From positions 35,001 to 87,500 of the forward strand of contig CAUYUJ010001351.1 in the NCBI GenBank assembly GCA_963575745.1: DNA of 52,500 bases. Direction: 5' to 3'. Within the stretch, counting starts at the first letter, position 1, and the number at the start of each line of letters is the position of its first letter. Positions 1 to 10,535 of this stretch are shown here, one piece after another. A program made the translations under genes and the position numbers. A model generated the notes under the pieces. It was given only the letters and a program-made list of their open reading frames with translations. It was not told the DNA's origin and ran no database searches. The stretch is from Prorocentrum cordatum (taxonomy: Eukaryota > Sar > Dinophyceae > Prorocentrales > Prorocentraceae).

Positions 1-474
1 GACGAGACTCTCGCGCCCCACTGGCCCGTCCGCCAGGAGCTGGGGCGGCGAGGTGCACCCGAGCGGCGGCCTGTCCTCAAAGGGCCGCGCGCGTTCCCAG
101 CCGAGCGGCCAGTGGGGCCGCGGCCCAAGCCCCCCGACTGGGGCCCGCTGGTCGCACGCCTGCGCAGGGTGCTCGAGCAGCTGGGCTGGCCTCAGCCCGA
201 GGCGACGCCGGCGCTGGCAGCGGCGGGCTCAGACCCTGAGGAAAGCGCAGCGGCGGGCCGAGAGGATCGGCCACCAGCCGCCCAGCAGGAAGAGGGACCT
301 GTCCTTGGCGCCGAGGTCTTCGCGACGGCGGTCGACGACGGCGTGCTGGGCCGCTGCCGCCAGGATGCGGGCACGGAGTGGGCCGACACCTTCAGCCTGC
401 TGCTCGGCCCAGCCCCTCTCGCCCCCCGCGAGACCGAAGGGATGGGTGAAGGGGGAGACTCCAAGCGACCCTAG
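1..474 (+). CDS. Frame-1 fragment: probable endonuclease C-terminus and linker of the retroelement (partial, shifted)
   Basis: Frame 1 is open from the window edge to a TAG at 472-474 and looks more protein-like here than the RT frame. It begins DETLAPHWPVRQELG, resembling the SDHxPV end of the apurinic-type endonuclease in LINEs, and continues through a leucine-rich stretch (WGPLVARLRRVLEQLGW) and an acidic/alanine-rich linker. I infer that the original polyprotein ran in this frame up to about 400-470 and then continued in frame 2, so one base has been gained (or two lost). C and G runs near 422-427 and 447-452 are natural sites for such a slip. The endonuclease core must lie left of the window. 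The domain assignment rests on one short motif and is tentative. Confidence 0.45.
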   Translation, partial: DETLAPHWPVRQELGRRGAPERRPVLKGPRAFPAERPVGPRPKPPDWGPLVARLRRVLEQLGWPQPEATPALAAAGSDPEESAAAGREDRPPAAQQEEGPVLGAEVFATAVDDGVLGRCRQDAGTEWADTFSLLLGPAPLAPRETEGMGEGGDSKRP

Positions 475-3400
475 AGGGGGCAGAGAGCAGCCTGCGGCGA
501 GCTCTCCCACGCTGGAAGAGAGGGGTGACGCGGTCTCTCTGACGCGAGGGCCTCGCGGCCCCAGCCCTGCAGTCCATGGGCTGGAAGGTTCGCCGAGGGG
601 AGGAACCAGCCACGAGGAGGAGGCTGGGTACCCGACGTTCCCCGAGGATGTTGTGGGGGGCAGCTTGCCGCAAGAGTCGGTGAACGACCTCTACGGGGAG
701 TTCGCCAAGTTGATGGAGTCCGACCTACTGGGGTGCTACCACATCGGGACCCAGGAGGCGGACAGATACACGGGCCGAGAGGCCAAGCCACGGTTTGTCA
801 AGCAGGAGGTTCTCCTGCCCAGCAGTGGGCCCCGCGCGCGCGGGTCCCCCGAGGCGGCCCACTGGCGCAGGGTCGGCGCGGTGCTCTGGGAGGAGCTGGT
901 CACGAGGAAGCGGCTGCACCTGCCGAGCGCCAGGGTCGCGGCTTGCCAACAGCTCAAGGCCATCCACGCCAAGATGGGCAGCAAGCTGGCCTCGTCGGAG
1001 TACGCGAGAGGCGATGCCCTCAGGCCGTCTGAGGCTGCCAAATGGAGGAGGCGGCTTCGGAGGATGTGGGAGCTCACGTTCGCGGAGGCCGAGGAGCTCG
1101 AGGCTGAGGCCAGGGAAATCGCAGGTCGGCTCGATGCTGGCTGCGCGAAAGGCCGAGACCAGCGCTGGCGTGCCTGGGCCAGGGAGGCTGCGAGAGACGG
1201 CGGAGGGGCCGCCCGCGCCTTCTGCCGAGCGCCGCAGGGCTGGACAGCCGACCAGGACGGCGACAACGGGCCTGCAGGAATAGCGGCCACCCTCGACAGC
1301 CTGCTGGAAGAGTACCAGGACATCTGGCAGCACGGCGAGATCCAGCCGATGGACCTTGACGAGGCGCTGCCAGAGGCTCACCTGGAGGGGCCAGGGCAGG
1401 CGCCTACGGCGGAGGAGATCCGCAAGGCGGCGCGGTCCTTCAAGCCGTCCACGGCCCTAGGGGTGGACGCCATCAAGCCCCAAGCTTTCGGCCACCTCAG
1501 CGACGGAGGATTGGAAGCGCTCGGGCTGCTGCTGCTCGTGCTGGAGGCATCTTGCCGAATGCCCGAGCAGGTGAACACCCTGCTGGTGTTCTTCCTGGCG
1601 AAGCCCGACGGAGGCTGGAGGCCGATTGGGCTTCTCTGCAGCCTCATACGGTTGCTGGGGAAGCTGCGCAGGATCGACGCGGTCGAATGGGAGTCGGCGC
1701 ACAGGCGGGACTACTTCTTCGGAGGGGCGGGGAAGTCCTGCGAGGACGCGGTCTGGCTCCAGGCCCACGATGCCAGCGTGGCGGCGGCGATGGAGAAGCA
1801 CTCCATGTCGACCATGACGGACCTCTCGAAGGCCTACGAGCGGGTCACTCACGAGAGGCTGGTCGCTGCTGCTCGCCGCCACGGCTTCAGGCTGCGCAGG
1901 CTGAAGCTGGTCCTCTGCAGCTACGGCGGCCCGAGGATGCTCTGCCTCAGCCGCTGGAAGACGGACGCGATCAGGGTCGGGAGCTCGACCGTGGCGGGCT
2001 GCGGGTACGCCACGACGCTCCTGAGGGTCGTGCTCCTCGCCGCGATTGACGCGGTCGTGACCCAGTGGATGTCGCTGCGGGCCTACGTGGTCGTCGACGA
2101 CATCACGCTGGCCGTCTGTGGGAAGCTCAAGGATGTGGAGTTCACGGCCTTCGGTGCGACCAGGGACCTCTGCCAGAGGCTAGAGGCGCCGGGGCTCAAG
2201 GTGTCCCTGACAAAGGGCAACATTGTGAGCAGCGACGAGAGCGCAGGACGGCGCACGGCCCACCGCCTGCGGCGCTGGGACTTCAGGCTGCGGCGGGCGG
2301 TCAAGAACCTGGGCGTCGACTTCGGCATGAAGCCCAGGGCGTCGTGGTCGGTGCTGAGGAGCCGCATGGCCAGGCTGGCCGTCCGCTCGTCACGATACAT
2401 GGCGCTCAGGCGGGCAGGAGTCAAGCTGGGCAGGGTCTTCAGGAGTGGCGGCCTGGCCTCGGTCCTCCACGGAGCTCGGGTCGTCGGCGTTCCGACGGCG
2501 ATGCTTGAGAAGGCCAGGGCGGTCAACGGCCAGGCGCTGGCGGGGGCCGCGGGCAGCAAGAGCAGAACGCTGCAGTTCGCACTGCAGCCAGACCAGGGCT
2601 GGAAGGCGGACCCCGTCTTCGCGGCCAACGGCCTACCACTGGAGGCGTGGGCCAAGGCGGTCTACCTTGGCCTGCGCAGCGACGGGAGCCTCGAGAAGGC
2701 CTTCAGTGCGGCGCAGCCAGAGTCCTGGGGCCAGGTGCGAGGGCCAGCCGACGCAGTCAAACTCACCCTCCGTAGGATAGGGTGGGAACCTGCCGCGGCG
2801 TCTGGCTGGCGATGCTGGGTCACGGACGCTGGGGAGCAGCTCGACCTGAAGGTCTACAGCCCCAGGAGGATGCGGCAGTTCATCGAGGCGGGGATCCAGC
2901 GCTCGCTGATGATGAGACTGCACAGCGAGCACCTGGGAGGAGCGCTCGGTGGGCCGCCGACCATCCAGGTCACCCAGCAGGCGGTCGCGGCGCTACGCAG
3001 GCAGGGCGACAGCGAGCAGGTGGCGCTGTTCGAGGCGCTGGTCTGCGGCGGCCTGGTGACGGAAGCTGACCTGTATCGCGAACGGGCAGTGCTTAGCCCT
3101 GAGTGCAGGCTGTGCGGCGCGGAGCCAGGGACGCAGAAGCACCGCCTGTTCTGCTGCGACGGCACCAGTGGCGTCGCGGCGGCCATGGACCTGGAGCAGG
3201 TCAGGAGTGCAGGCGCGGCAGCCCCAGACGGCGACATCGGGCTCGTCAGGTGCCTGGTCAGCCTCGGCCTGGAGCGGGCCCCGAGGCCTGCGGAGCAGGA
3301 GGTCTGCCGCCGAGGAGGAGCCCTCATCGGGGGGCTGGCCTGCGGCACCGTCTGCATAGACGGCTCGGCGATGGTCCCAGAGGTCAAGGAGCTCACCAGG

Positions 3401-4459
3401 AGCGGGTGGTCCTGCATCATGGTGGAGGCCGACGGCACCATCACGGGCGGGATGTTCGGGTACGTCCCAGGGCCCGTCCAGGAGAGCGGCTACGCCGAGC
3501 TCTACGCGCTGGTGCGAGCGCTCATGGAGAAGGGCCCCCAGCTGGACGTGGTCACGGACTACCTGCGGCTGGTGGAGGACTACGAGAGAGGAGAGGACTG
3601 GTGCCTGGGCCCAGGGTCGCTCAACGCCGACCTGTGGAAGGAGGCCTGGAGGCACATCAGAGACTTGGGGCCCGAGGCATTCAGCCTCCAGTGGGTCCGA
3701 GCCCACACCAGCTGGGCTGCGGCAGCGCTGGCAGGCACGCCCTGGGCCTGGCACCGCGGCAACAAGTGCGCGGACGGCAAGGCCAAGGAGGGCGCCAAGC
3801 TGCACCCATCGTTCGACGCCGTGATGGTGAGGGCGAGCACGGTGAGAGCGGCCACACGAGCCGCGGAATCGGTCGCCGTCCATCACGGAGCGGTCTTGAA
3901 AATGTTGGCGGGCCTAGGCTGGCCCGATCGGAGCCCCCTCCCCCGCCCCAGGCCGTCCCGAAATTCGGTCGTCCTAGTTTCGGGCGAGTGCGGGCACTCG
4001 CTTTTGAGGTTTGGACGGGCCTGGGGATGTAAACTCTGCGGGGTTCGGAAGGGGCTCCGATCTAGGATTGTTTCGTATCCCTGCCCAGGAATGCCTCGGC
4101 CCGCGGCGATCGCCCACCCCTCCCATAAGCTCTGGGTCGTGCGTGGGGATCGGGGTCGGGGGTCTGGCGATGAGGCTAATGGGAGGGGGCTGATCGTCTT
4201 CTGTAGAGTCTGTGGGGCCTATGCCAGAAGACAGGTCCACGACCTCGGTCGTCCCTGCCGTCCCTTCACCTCCCGTCCTAGGTCGGCGGGCCGTCTGGCT
4301 AGAACGGCGTTGGGACGACTGAGGTCTGGACGGGAGCCCCAGTCCAACAGGTTCTGGGGGCTCCCGTTCCCCCTCTTCGGTGCCCCGTTCGGCGGTGGGC
4401 CCAACGAAGGGCCCGACGAGGGGGGGAATTCGTCGGGACCCGAGGTCGAGGAGGCATAG
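53..4459 (+). CDS. Retroelement polyprotein: reverse transcriptase and RNase H with zinc motifs
   Basis: Residues are counted from the GTG at 53; the frame is open to the left edge, and its first ~130 codons are probably not the real protein (see the frame-1 fragment). Reverse transcriptase spans about 440-780: the TALGVDAIKP block at 467, the PDGGWRPI block at 518, motif A MTDLSKAYERV with Asp590, and motif C YVVVDD with Asp682/Asp683. A knuckle-like CRLCG...H...CC set lies at 1018-1035. RNase H spans about 1095-1250, with all expected acids visible: Asp1103 (IDGS), Glu1149 (AELYAL), Asp1169 (VVTDY), His1218 (VRAHTS) and Asp1241 (KCADGKAKEGA). The tail carries CGH at 1313-1315, CKLC at 1326-1329, HKLW at 1358 and CRVC at 1384-1387, which could bind zinc. 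The protein would copy its own RNA into DNA at the target site. Stop at 4457-4459. Confidence 0.85.
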   Translation: MHPSGGLSSKGRARSQPSGQWGRGPSPPTGARWSHACAGCSSSWAGLSPRRRRRWQRRAQTLRKAQRRAERIGHQPPSRKRDLSLAPRSSRRRSTTACWAAAARMRARSGPTPSACCSAQPLSPPARPKGWVKGETPSDPRGGREQPAASSPTLEERGDAVSLTRGPRGPSPAVHGLEGSPRGGTSHEEEAGYPTFPEDVVGGSLPQESVNDLYGEFAKLMESDLLGCYHIGTQEADRYTGREAKPRFVKQEVLLPSSGPRARGSPEAAHWRRVGAVLWEELVTRKRLHLPSARVAACQQLKAIHAKMGSKLASSEYARGDALRPSEAAKWRRRLRRMWELTFAEAEELEAEAREIAGRLDAGCAKGRDQRWRAWAREAARDGGGAARAFCRAPQGWTADQDGDNGPAGIAATLDSLLEEYQDIWQHGEIQPMDLDEALPEAHLEGPGQAPTAEEIRKAARSFKPSTALGVDAIKPQAFGHLSDGGLEALGLLLLVLEASCRMPEQVNTLLVFFLAKPDGGWRPIGLLCSLIRLLGKLRRIDAVEWESAHRRDYFFGGAGKSCEDAVWLQAHDASVAAAMEKHSMSTMTDLSKAYERVTHERLVAAARRHGFRLRRLKLVLCSYGGPRMLCLSRWKTDAIRVGSSTVAGCGYATTLLRVVLLAAIDAVVTQWMSLRAYVVVDDITLAVCGKLKDVEFTAFGATRDLCQRLEAPGLKVSLTKGNIVSSDESAGRRTAHRLRRWDFRLRRAVKNLGVDFGMKPRASWSVLRSRMARLAVRSSRYMALRRAGVKLGRVFRSGGLASVLHGARVVGVPTAMLEKARAVNGQALAGAAGSKSRTLQFALQPDQGWKADPVFAANGLPLEAWAKAVYLGLRSDGSLEKAFSAAQPESWGQVRGPADAVKLTLRRIGWEPAAASGWRCWVTDAGEQLDLKVYSPRRMRQFIEAGIQRSLMMRLHSEHLGGALGGPPTIQVTQQAVAALRRQGDSEQVALFEALVCGGLVTEADLYRERAVLSPECRLCGAEPGTQKHRLFCCDGTSGVAAAMDLEQVRSAGAAAPDGDIGLVRCLVSLGLERAPRPAEQEVCRRGGALIGGLACGTVCIDGSAMVPEVKELTRSGWSCIMVEADGTITGGMFGYVPGPVQESGYAELYALVRALMEKGPQLDVVTDYLRLVEDYERGEDWCLGPGSLNADLWKEAWRHIRDLGPEAFSLQWVRAHTSWAAAALAGTPWAWHRGNKCADGKAKEGAKLHPSFDAVMVRASTVRAATRAAESVAVHHGAVLKMLAGLGWPDRSPLPRPRPSRNSVVLVSGECGHSLLRFGRAWGCKLCGVRKGLRSRIVSYPCPGMPRPAAIAHPSHKLWVVRGDRGRGSGDEANGRGLIVFCRVCGAYARRQVHDLGRPCRPFTSRPRSAGRLARTALGRLRSGREPQSNRFWGLPFPLFGAPFGGGPNEGPDEGGNSSGPEVEEA

Positions 4460-5287
4460 GCTCCCTACTTCGAGGTCGGTCCTGCTAGGCAGTAGGTTAA
4501 GCTAGTTCGGCTGGCTTTGCTGGACTATGTTTTGGTAGGACTTAGAGGACTTAGAGGAGGAGGAGGAGGAGGGGGAACCCCGTGGCTCCCCAGGAGGTCC
4601 TGTCCCCTTCCCGGGGGCCGGCATCTCATCGCCAACCCTTCCCTGCTGGCCCCTGGGTGCCCTGGAGGGGCCCTGCAGAGGCCGCAGACGGCCTGAGACC
4701 CGCCCGCCACGACGTCGTCACGACGTGAGGAACATCACGGCCCAGGGGTCGAACGTTTTTACCCTCAGACCTGGTGCCAGAAATCCAGAGGGGAGATCCT
4801 GCCGTGGCGATGAGAGCGTCCCACAAGCTGTCGACCAAAAAAAAACCGCCGCGATTTTCGTTTCGCGAGGCGAAGATGCCAGGGCCCGTCCGACCCGGCT
4901 CTCGCCAGCCCTCGTCCGGCCGAAGCTTCCCTCGGGCTTCCGGCGGCCGATTGGGACCATCCGAGCACCCGGGGGAACGCTGTCGACGAGGCGCAGCCGC
5001 TGAAGCCGTCCTGAGGCGAGACAGCCCTCCAGAACCGACGAAACGACCGAGCAACCCAAGAGGATAACTGGCCGAACCCAACGAACCCATGAGAGAACGC
5101 GCAGGTAGCCGGACGGCCAAGCGGGCGCACCGACGAAGGCCAAGAGACCCGCGAGGACACACCGACCAACGCCCGCGAGACCGCGCCGCTGCAACCCAAT
5201 AATCCTCAGGCGCCGACGAGCGCCCAAGAACCTGTGGGTCAACATCAGGGCGGCCGAGCGTCCAAGAGGTCGCACCAACCGATTGGC
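4460..5287. other. Intergenic, no gene recognised
   Basis: After the retroelement tail (to about 4560) this GC-rich stretch holds only short unsupported frames. A segment at 4840-4915 (CGCGATTTTCG...GATGCCAGGGC...GGCTCTCGCC) resembles 5700-5770, so at least part is a dispersed repeat. Confidence 0.5.
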
Positions 5288-5951
5288 GACGCGCACGAGG
5301 GGGTAGGGAGAGGGTGGAAGGCTTCTGGGACAGACTCTGCTTTGTAGAAGGCGCCGGCCTCACGTCTACAGACAAGGCCCGCGCCTTCTGAGAAACAGGG
5401 GTGCTTCTACGAAGCCTTCCCCAATCACCCTGCCCCCCTCTGTGCGCGGCCGTCCTCCCTCTTGCCCCCCGCTTCCTCTGACTGATGAGCGCTCCATCCC
5501 GCGCGGTATCTGCTGTGCTCCTGGCCCAGCTCTCGCGCACCCAGACCCCCGACGTCGTGATTTGTCGCACAACGTCGACCCCGATAGACGTCTGGACACC
5601 TTCCCCAAGACGGGCGCTTCGGCTTTTCCTCCCGAATCGTTTCTTGACGGCCCCGAGGCCCTGGGAAGGGTCCACAGAGGCCCGAAATAGCGAGAAACCT
5701 CGCGTCGTGATTTTTTCGCCACGCGAAATGGCCTGGGATGCCAGGGCTCCTCTGGCCTGGCTCTCGCGCACAGGTCCGCTCCCTTGAGCAGGGACTGGCC
5801 GTCCCGGCATTCCTATGGGCCTACCACGATGTTCTTAGAAAATGAGCCCGATGTTTTAAACCAGCTCCGTCTGAGCCAGAAATGCTCTAAGAATAGTTCT
5901 TGCAGACCCAAAAGGTTCTGAGAACATTCTTTGGTGGGCCTATAGATATGC
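5288..5951 (+). repeat. Dispersed repeat 'E', copy 1 (contains an extra segment)
   Basis: Shares ordered blocks with 24148-24395 and 47889-48240: AAGGCGCC..GCCT..C.TCTACAGA, the CCCGCGCCTTC box, CTGCGCG.GGCCG, GAGCAGGGAC.G.CCGTCC.GGCATTCCTA and TTTGGTGGGCCTAT. Relative to the other two it carries about 320 extra bases (roughly 5452-5779), which contain CTCTCGCGCAC at both ends. Nothing in it looks coding. It continues after the MITE insertion, at 6109-6140. Confidence 0.7.
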
Positions 5952-6108
5952 TTAGGCCAGGCGTGTCCCCCTACAGAGGGATTTTGCTCAAAAGATTAAA
6001 AATACTCAATAAATACAATCCAAATGGCAAACATAGTCAAAAAATCGTGCCCAGGTTTTTTTAACTATTTTTGACTATTCCTCCTGTAGAGGGACAGACC
6101 CTACTCAA
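5952..6108 (+). mobile_element. MITE-like element, copy 1 (157 bp)
   Basis: Begins TTAGGCCAGGCGTGTCCCCC and ends with the inverted counterpart CCTGTAGAGGGACAGACCCT. The interior is AT-rich with an AATCGTGCCC core matching the other five copies. Flanking octamers (AGATATGC and ATACAGGC) match at only 5 of 8 positions, so the duplication is decayed. It sits inside repeat E; the related site at 48218-48240 lacks it. Confidence 0.8.
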
Positions 6109-6472
6109 ATACAGGCGAGCCGGGACGCTTCGCCACTGCTCGACTCCCGCGCGCGGCGCGGCCCGGGGTCCGGCCCGGGCGCCTGCCACCGGAGCTCCCG
6201 GCCTCGGAGGCACGTGGCCTCCACGACCTGCGCGCGGGGGCTGTCGGGGGTCCTGACCTCCACGAGGTGCAAACGTACGGTAAGCTCGCGCGGCGTCGGC
6301 GCGCGCCAAGGTTTTCGACACCGCGTCGATCGTTCAGCCCTGAGCCGATCGCGATCCCGATCATTCCAAGTTGAATTCCGTCGGGTCGCGTTGCGCCACA
6401 GTGTCCCTCGGTGTTTCCGCGTCGTTCTACAATGCCGGCGTCGCCAGCGCGCCATCGCGGCACAGTCTGGAT
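6109..6472. other. GC-rich stretch, continuation of repeat E then nothing recognised
   Basis: The first 30 bases (GGCGAGC...CTTCGCCACTGC) align with 48219-48241 and complete repeat E after the MITE insertion. The rest has only short shadow frames. Confidence 0.5.
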
Positions 6473-6597
6473 GCTGGGGCGCGATCCCGCGGATACGCGG
6501 TCGCAAGGATGCGTTCCGCGCGAGGCATCCGCGAGAAAGCGCCCCGTATCCGCGGGGTCGTGCTCAGGAGCACGGCCCGCGAGGCCGCGGACACGGA
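6473..6597 (+). repeat. Foldback repeat 'F', copy 1
   Basis: About 125 bp matching 49232-49358 in reverse complement. Internally palindromic: GATCCCGCGGATACG near the left faces CGTATCCGCGGGGTC on the right, and GATGCGTTCCGCGCGAGGCATC forms a smaller hairpin between them. Confidence 0.7.
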
Positions 6598-6648
6598 CTA
6601 GGAAGGCCCCCCGCAACCTTTCCACACACCATCCTTAACCCCGTCCTC

Positions 6649-7866
<1,218 letters not shown>

Positions 7867-7937
7867 CCATACACGTGATACTAACCCCTGAGAGTAATAA
7901 CGTTCGGGGCCTGATCAAACGCTTTTCATGGCGGAAA

Positions 7938-8082
7938 ATGATGGTAATGAAGATGAAGATGAGGATGCTGATGATGACGATGATGATGATGTGGATGATG
8001 ATGATAATAATAATGATGATGATGATGATGATGATGATGATGGTCATAATGATGATGCTGATGATGTGGATGATGATCCTGG
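7938..8082 (+). repeat. (GAT)n array
   Basis: ATG/GAT triplets, i.e. the complement of the preceding (CAT)n array, separated from it by about 75 bp of unique-looking sequence. Confidence 0.9.
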
Positions 8083-8419
8083 GCGCTCGTGTAACTAGAT
8101 CCTGTCGCATTGCCATGCCATGCTCAGCGTTTTTGATGATGCTGCTAGTCAAATAAGAAGATAGCAATTTCGATTCGCAACTTCTCCTCGCGATCATCAA
8201 GTTCGGCCTCGCCACCCCTCTCCACATTCAAATCCGCCGACCCCGGTCTCTAGGCGTGTGAGATTCTCCCCCCCATATTCCCCCCCCCAGGGACCCCAAA
8301 CCAGCAATTTGACCCACCCACCCCCTGGCCCGGCCCGGCCCCGGACCGAACGCGTCACGGGGGAGCGGAGGGCTCCGAAACGGGCCAAGAAGGCGCCAAA
8401 ACGCTCCCCAGACGGTGAC

Positions 8420-8960
8420 AGAGGGCCACGAGTCGCCGAAATATCGCTCCTTGACGCCCACGATGGCCTCCAGACGGCCTCCGAAGCTACCAAGACGTGC
8501 CAAAAGGCCCCCAAAATGCGTCCAATGAGGGTTCCAAGAAACAAAATTCGTCTCATTTCCGGATTGAAAAAACATTTGTCGCATGCTCGCCTTTTCGGCT
8601 TTCACAACGTCCAAGACGGGCAAAGAAACCTTCAATATCGCCCCGGGACGGCCGAAGGGGCCCCCAAGAGGGGACGAAGAGGGTCCAAAAACAGCCCACG
8701 AGGGTCCTAAGACAGCCCAAGAGGGCCCCCAGACGGCTCCGAGAGGGAGTCCAGAGGGCACCTTTTCGAGCCTTCGGCCCCAAGACGCCCCCAGCCTGCC
8801 CCAACAGCACCCCAAGAGGCCCTGAGGGACCCCCAAGAGAACCTCAAAGGCCTCCAAGAAGCCCCCAGGAAGCCCCCAAGAGGCCCCAAAACTTGGCCCA
8901 AGATGCCTCGAGGCGGCTGGAGATGTCCTGCAGACAAGCCAAGATGCCAACAAAAGGCAA
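8420..8960 (-). repeat. CCAAGATGGCC-type degenerate minisatellite 'D', copy 1
   Basis: Irregular ~12-15 bp words (CCCAAGA.GGCCC.GAGAGG) recur throughout. The complementary strand encodes LGPSWG-like low-complexity peptide that I do not regard as a gene. The 8425-8500 part matches 22305-22390 in reverse complement (GGCCGTCTGGAGGCCATC, then TTTCGGCGACTC). The 8260-8420 leader has C runs and no recognised gene. Confidence 0.7.
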
Positions 8961-9184
8961 CAAAAGAGCACCATGAGGTACGATAACATCAACGAAGCAA
9001 CAGGAACGATGTCGGGGCCGTGTCATGATTCGGACAAGCCTCGTGAAATGCAGTCCTGGAGGCGCAATAGTTAATGCAGGGGTCGGCGGATGTGGCGTAA
9101 ATACATTGAATCTGTCTGACCGGGGATAATCACCACTCAGGGGTTAAGGAGGGGTAATCTTTATTATCCGGAGCACGAGGTTAA

Positions 9185-9460
9185 TCATCATCATCAGCCT
9201 CAGCCTCAGCCTCAGCATCATCATCATCAGCAGCAGCAGCATCAAGATCATGATCATGATCATCATCATCATCAGCAGCAGCATAAGCATCATCATCATC
9301 AGCATCAGCATCATCATCAGCATCATCATAATCATCATCATCACCATCATCATCCTCAGCCTCAGCCTGAGCATGATCATGTGCTCCCCCTCCTCCTCCT
9401 CCTCCTCCGCCTCCTCGTCCTCCTCCTCCGCCGCCTCCGCGTCCTCCTCCTCCTCTTTCT
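9185..9460 (+). repeat. (CAT/CAG)n followed by (TCC)n
   Basis: Degenerate ATC/AGC triplets to about 9372, then TCC triplets from about 9391. Simple sequence only. Confidence 0.9.
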
Positions 9461-10375
9461 CTCGTCCTAGCGAACAGGGTCGGCGGAACAGGCGGTAAGG
9501 CCTTCGCAACAGCGCCAGGAACTTTACATCCAGATTCTGGTCGAACTGTTCAGCCGATCAGATAGGTCGATGATCTGGAAAGCAGTTGTGCTCCTCCCCG
9601 CAAGGTCAGAGGGGAAACATGCGCTGGCCGGTGGCGCTCGCCGCGGCGGGGTGAGCGTGGGTGGGACGAGGATGATGTCATGATATGATAGGCTGAGGAT
9701 ACGTTCCAGGAGTTCAGTAGTACCCAGCAGCCCTCGTGTCTAATGCCTGGGCGTAACAATAGGAAATCGAGAACATCCGGGAGAGTATGGAACGTATCAT
9801 CACCGTTACTCGTTGCTCGTCTGTGTAGGTGGCAGAAGCGGGAGGAGCAGAAGGCAGTAGGATCAGGGGCACGAGCAGAAATTCGTTCTGCATCCCATGA
9901 AGGCTCCGTGACTGGCATGAACATGCAGAGAGAGTGTTTGTTGGTATACCCCGAGATCGTGGCACCCTGCGAAGCATTGCTCTGCGAGACCTACTCGTTC
10001 CAGTGTTGGATCCCTGCGTACTCCCGAGCAGGACCAGCCGCTGAGCACTTGTCCCCGCGGTGCCCGCCAACGCCCAGGCAGGAGAAAGTTCAGCAGCAGC
10101 AGGCACAGACGCAAAGGGCTGCGACGCGTCCCTCTGAGAGGTGCCCCCGGAAGCGGCACGCCCTGGAGGCCTGTGACAGATGCCGCGCCCCCCGGAACGG
10201 CCTCCAGGTAAGAGCTGAAGTGATTCAGAAAACATGCTCCAAACAGCTCCTGCTTCGATTCAAGGGGCAGGGGCAGCCTGCGGAGGCCTCCGGCCCCACA
10301 CCAGAGAATCCAGAAATCTATATCCCCGTCATCGTCGACGTCGTCGTCGGCGATCTCGTCGTCCTGGCCGTCGCC
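9461..10375. other. Mixed-sequence stretch, no confident gene
   Basis: The plus strand is open from an ATG at 9743 across this segment, and a textbook donor-like CAG|GTAAGA lies at 10204-10212. The opposite strand is also open and no domain is visible, so I do not call a gene. Confidence 0.35.
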
Positions 10376-10535
10376 AAAGCCAACGCCAACGCCGTCGCCG
10401 TGGCCGTACCATGGCCGTGGTCCGTGGCCGCGGCCATGGCCGTTGCCGAGGCCGTGACCCGTGGCCGTGGACGTCGCCGTGGCCGTGCCCCGTGGCCCGT
10501 GGCCGTGGCCGTGGCCGTCGATCTCGTTGTCGTCA
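10376..10535 (+). repeat. GTGGCC-type hexamer-like repeat
   Basis: Imperfect runs of GTGGCC and GCCAAC/GCCGTC words. On the minus strand these give Gly-His repeats beside an acidic block; on the plus strand, Ala-Val repeats. Both are simple-sequence translations. Confidence 0.75.

Larger units (their letters stand above)
1..4560 (+). mobile_element. Non-LTR (LINE-like) retroelement, 3' part
   Basis: The segment encodes, in order, a probable endonuclease tail, a reverse transcriptase, an inter-domain zinc knuckle, an RNase H domain and C-terminal CxxC motifs, with no long terminal repeats visible. Both open frames run off the left edge, so the 5' end lies outside. After the stop at 4457-4459 a short 3' tail contains two tandem TTAGAGGAC-like units (about 4538-4557) running into a GGA tract, which would fit the short-repeat tail of a LINE. 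The 3' boundary is approximate. RT and RNase H key residues are present, so the copy is fairly young, but the frame change near position 430 suggests it is not fully functional. Confidence 0.8.

Noticed and set aside
5470-5520. CTGATGAG word suggesting a hammerhead ribozyme
   Set aside because: The GAAA half of the core and the closing stems are missing.
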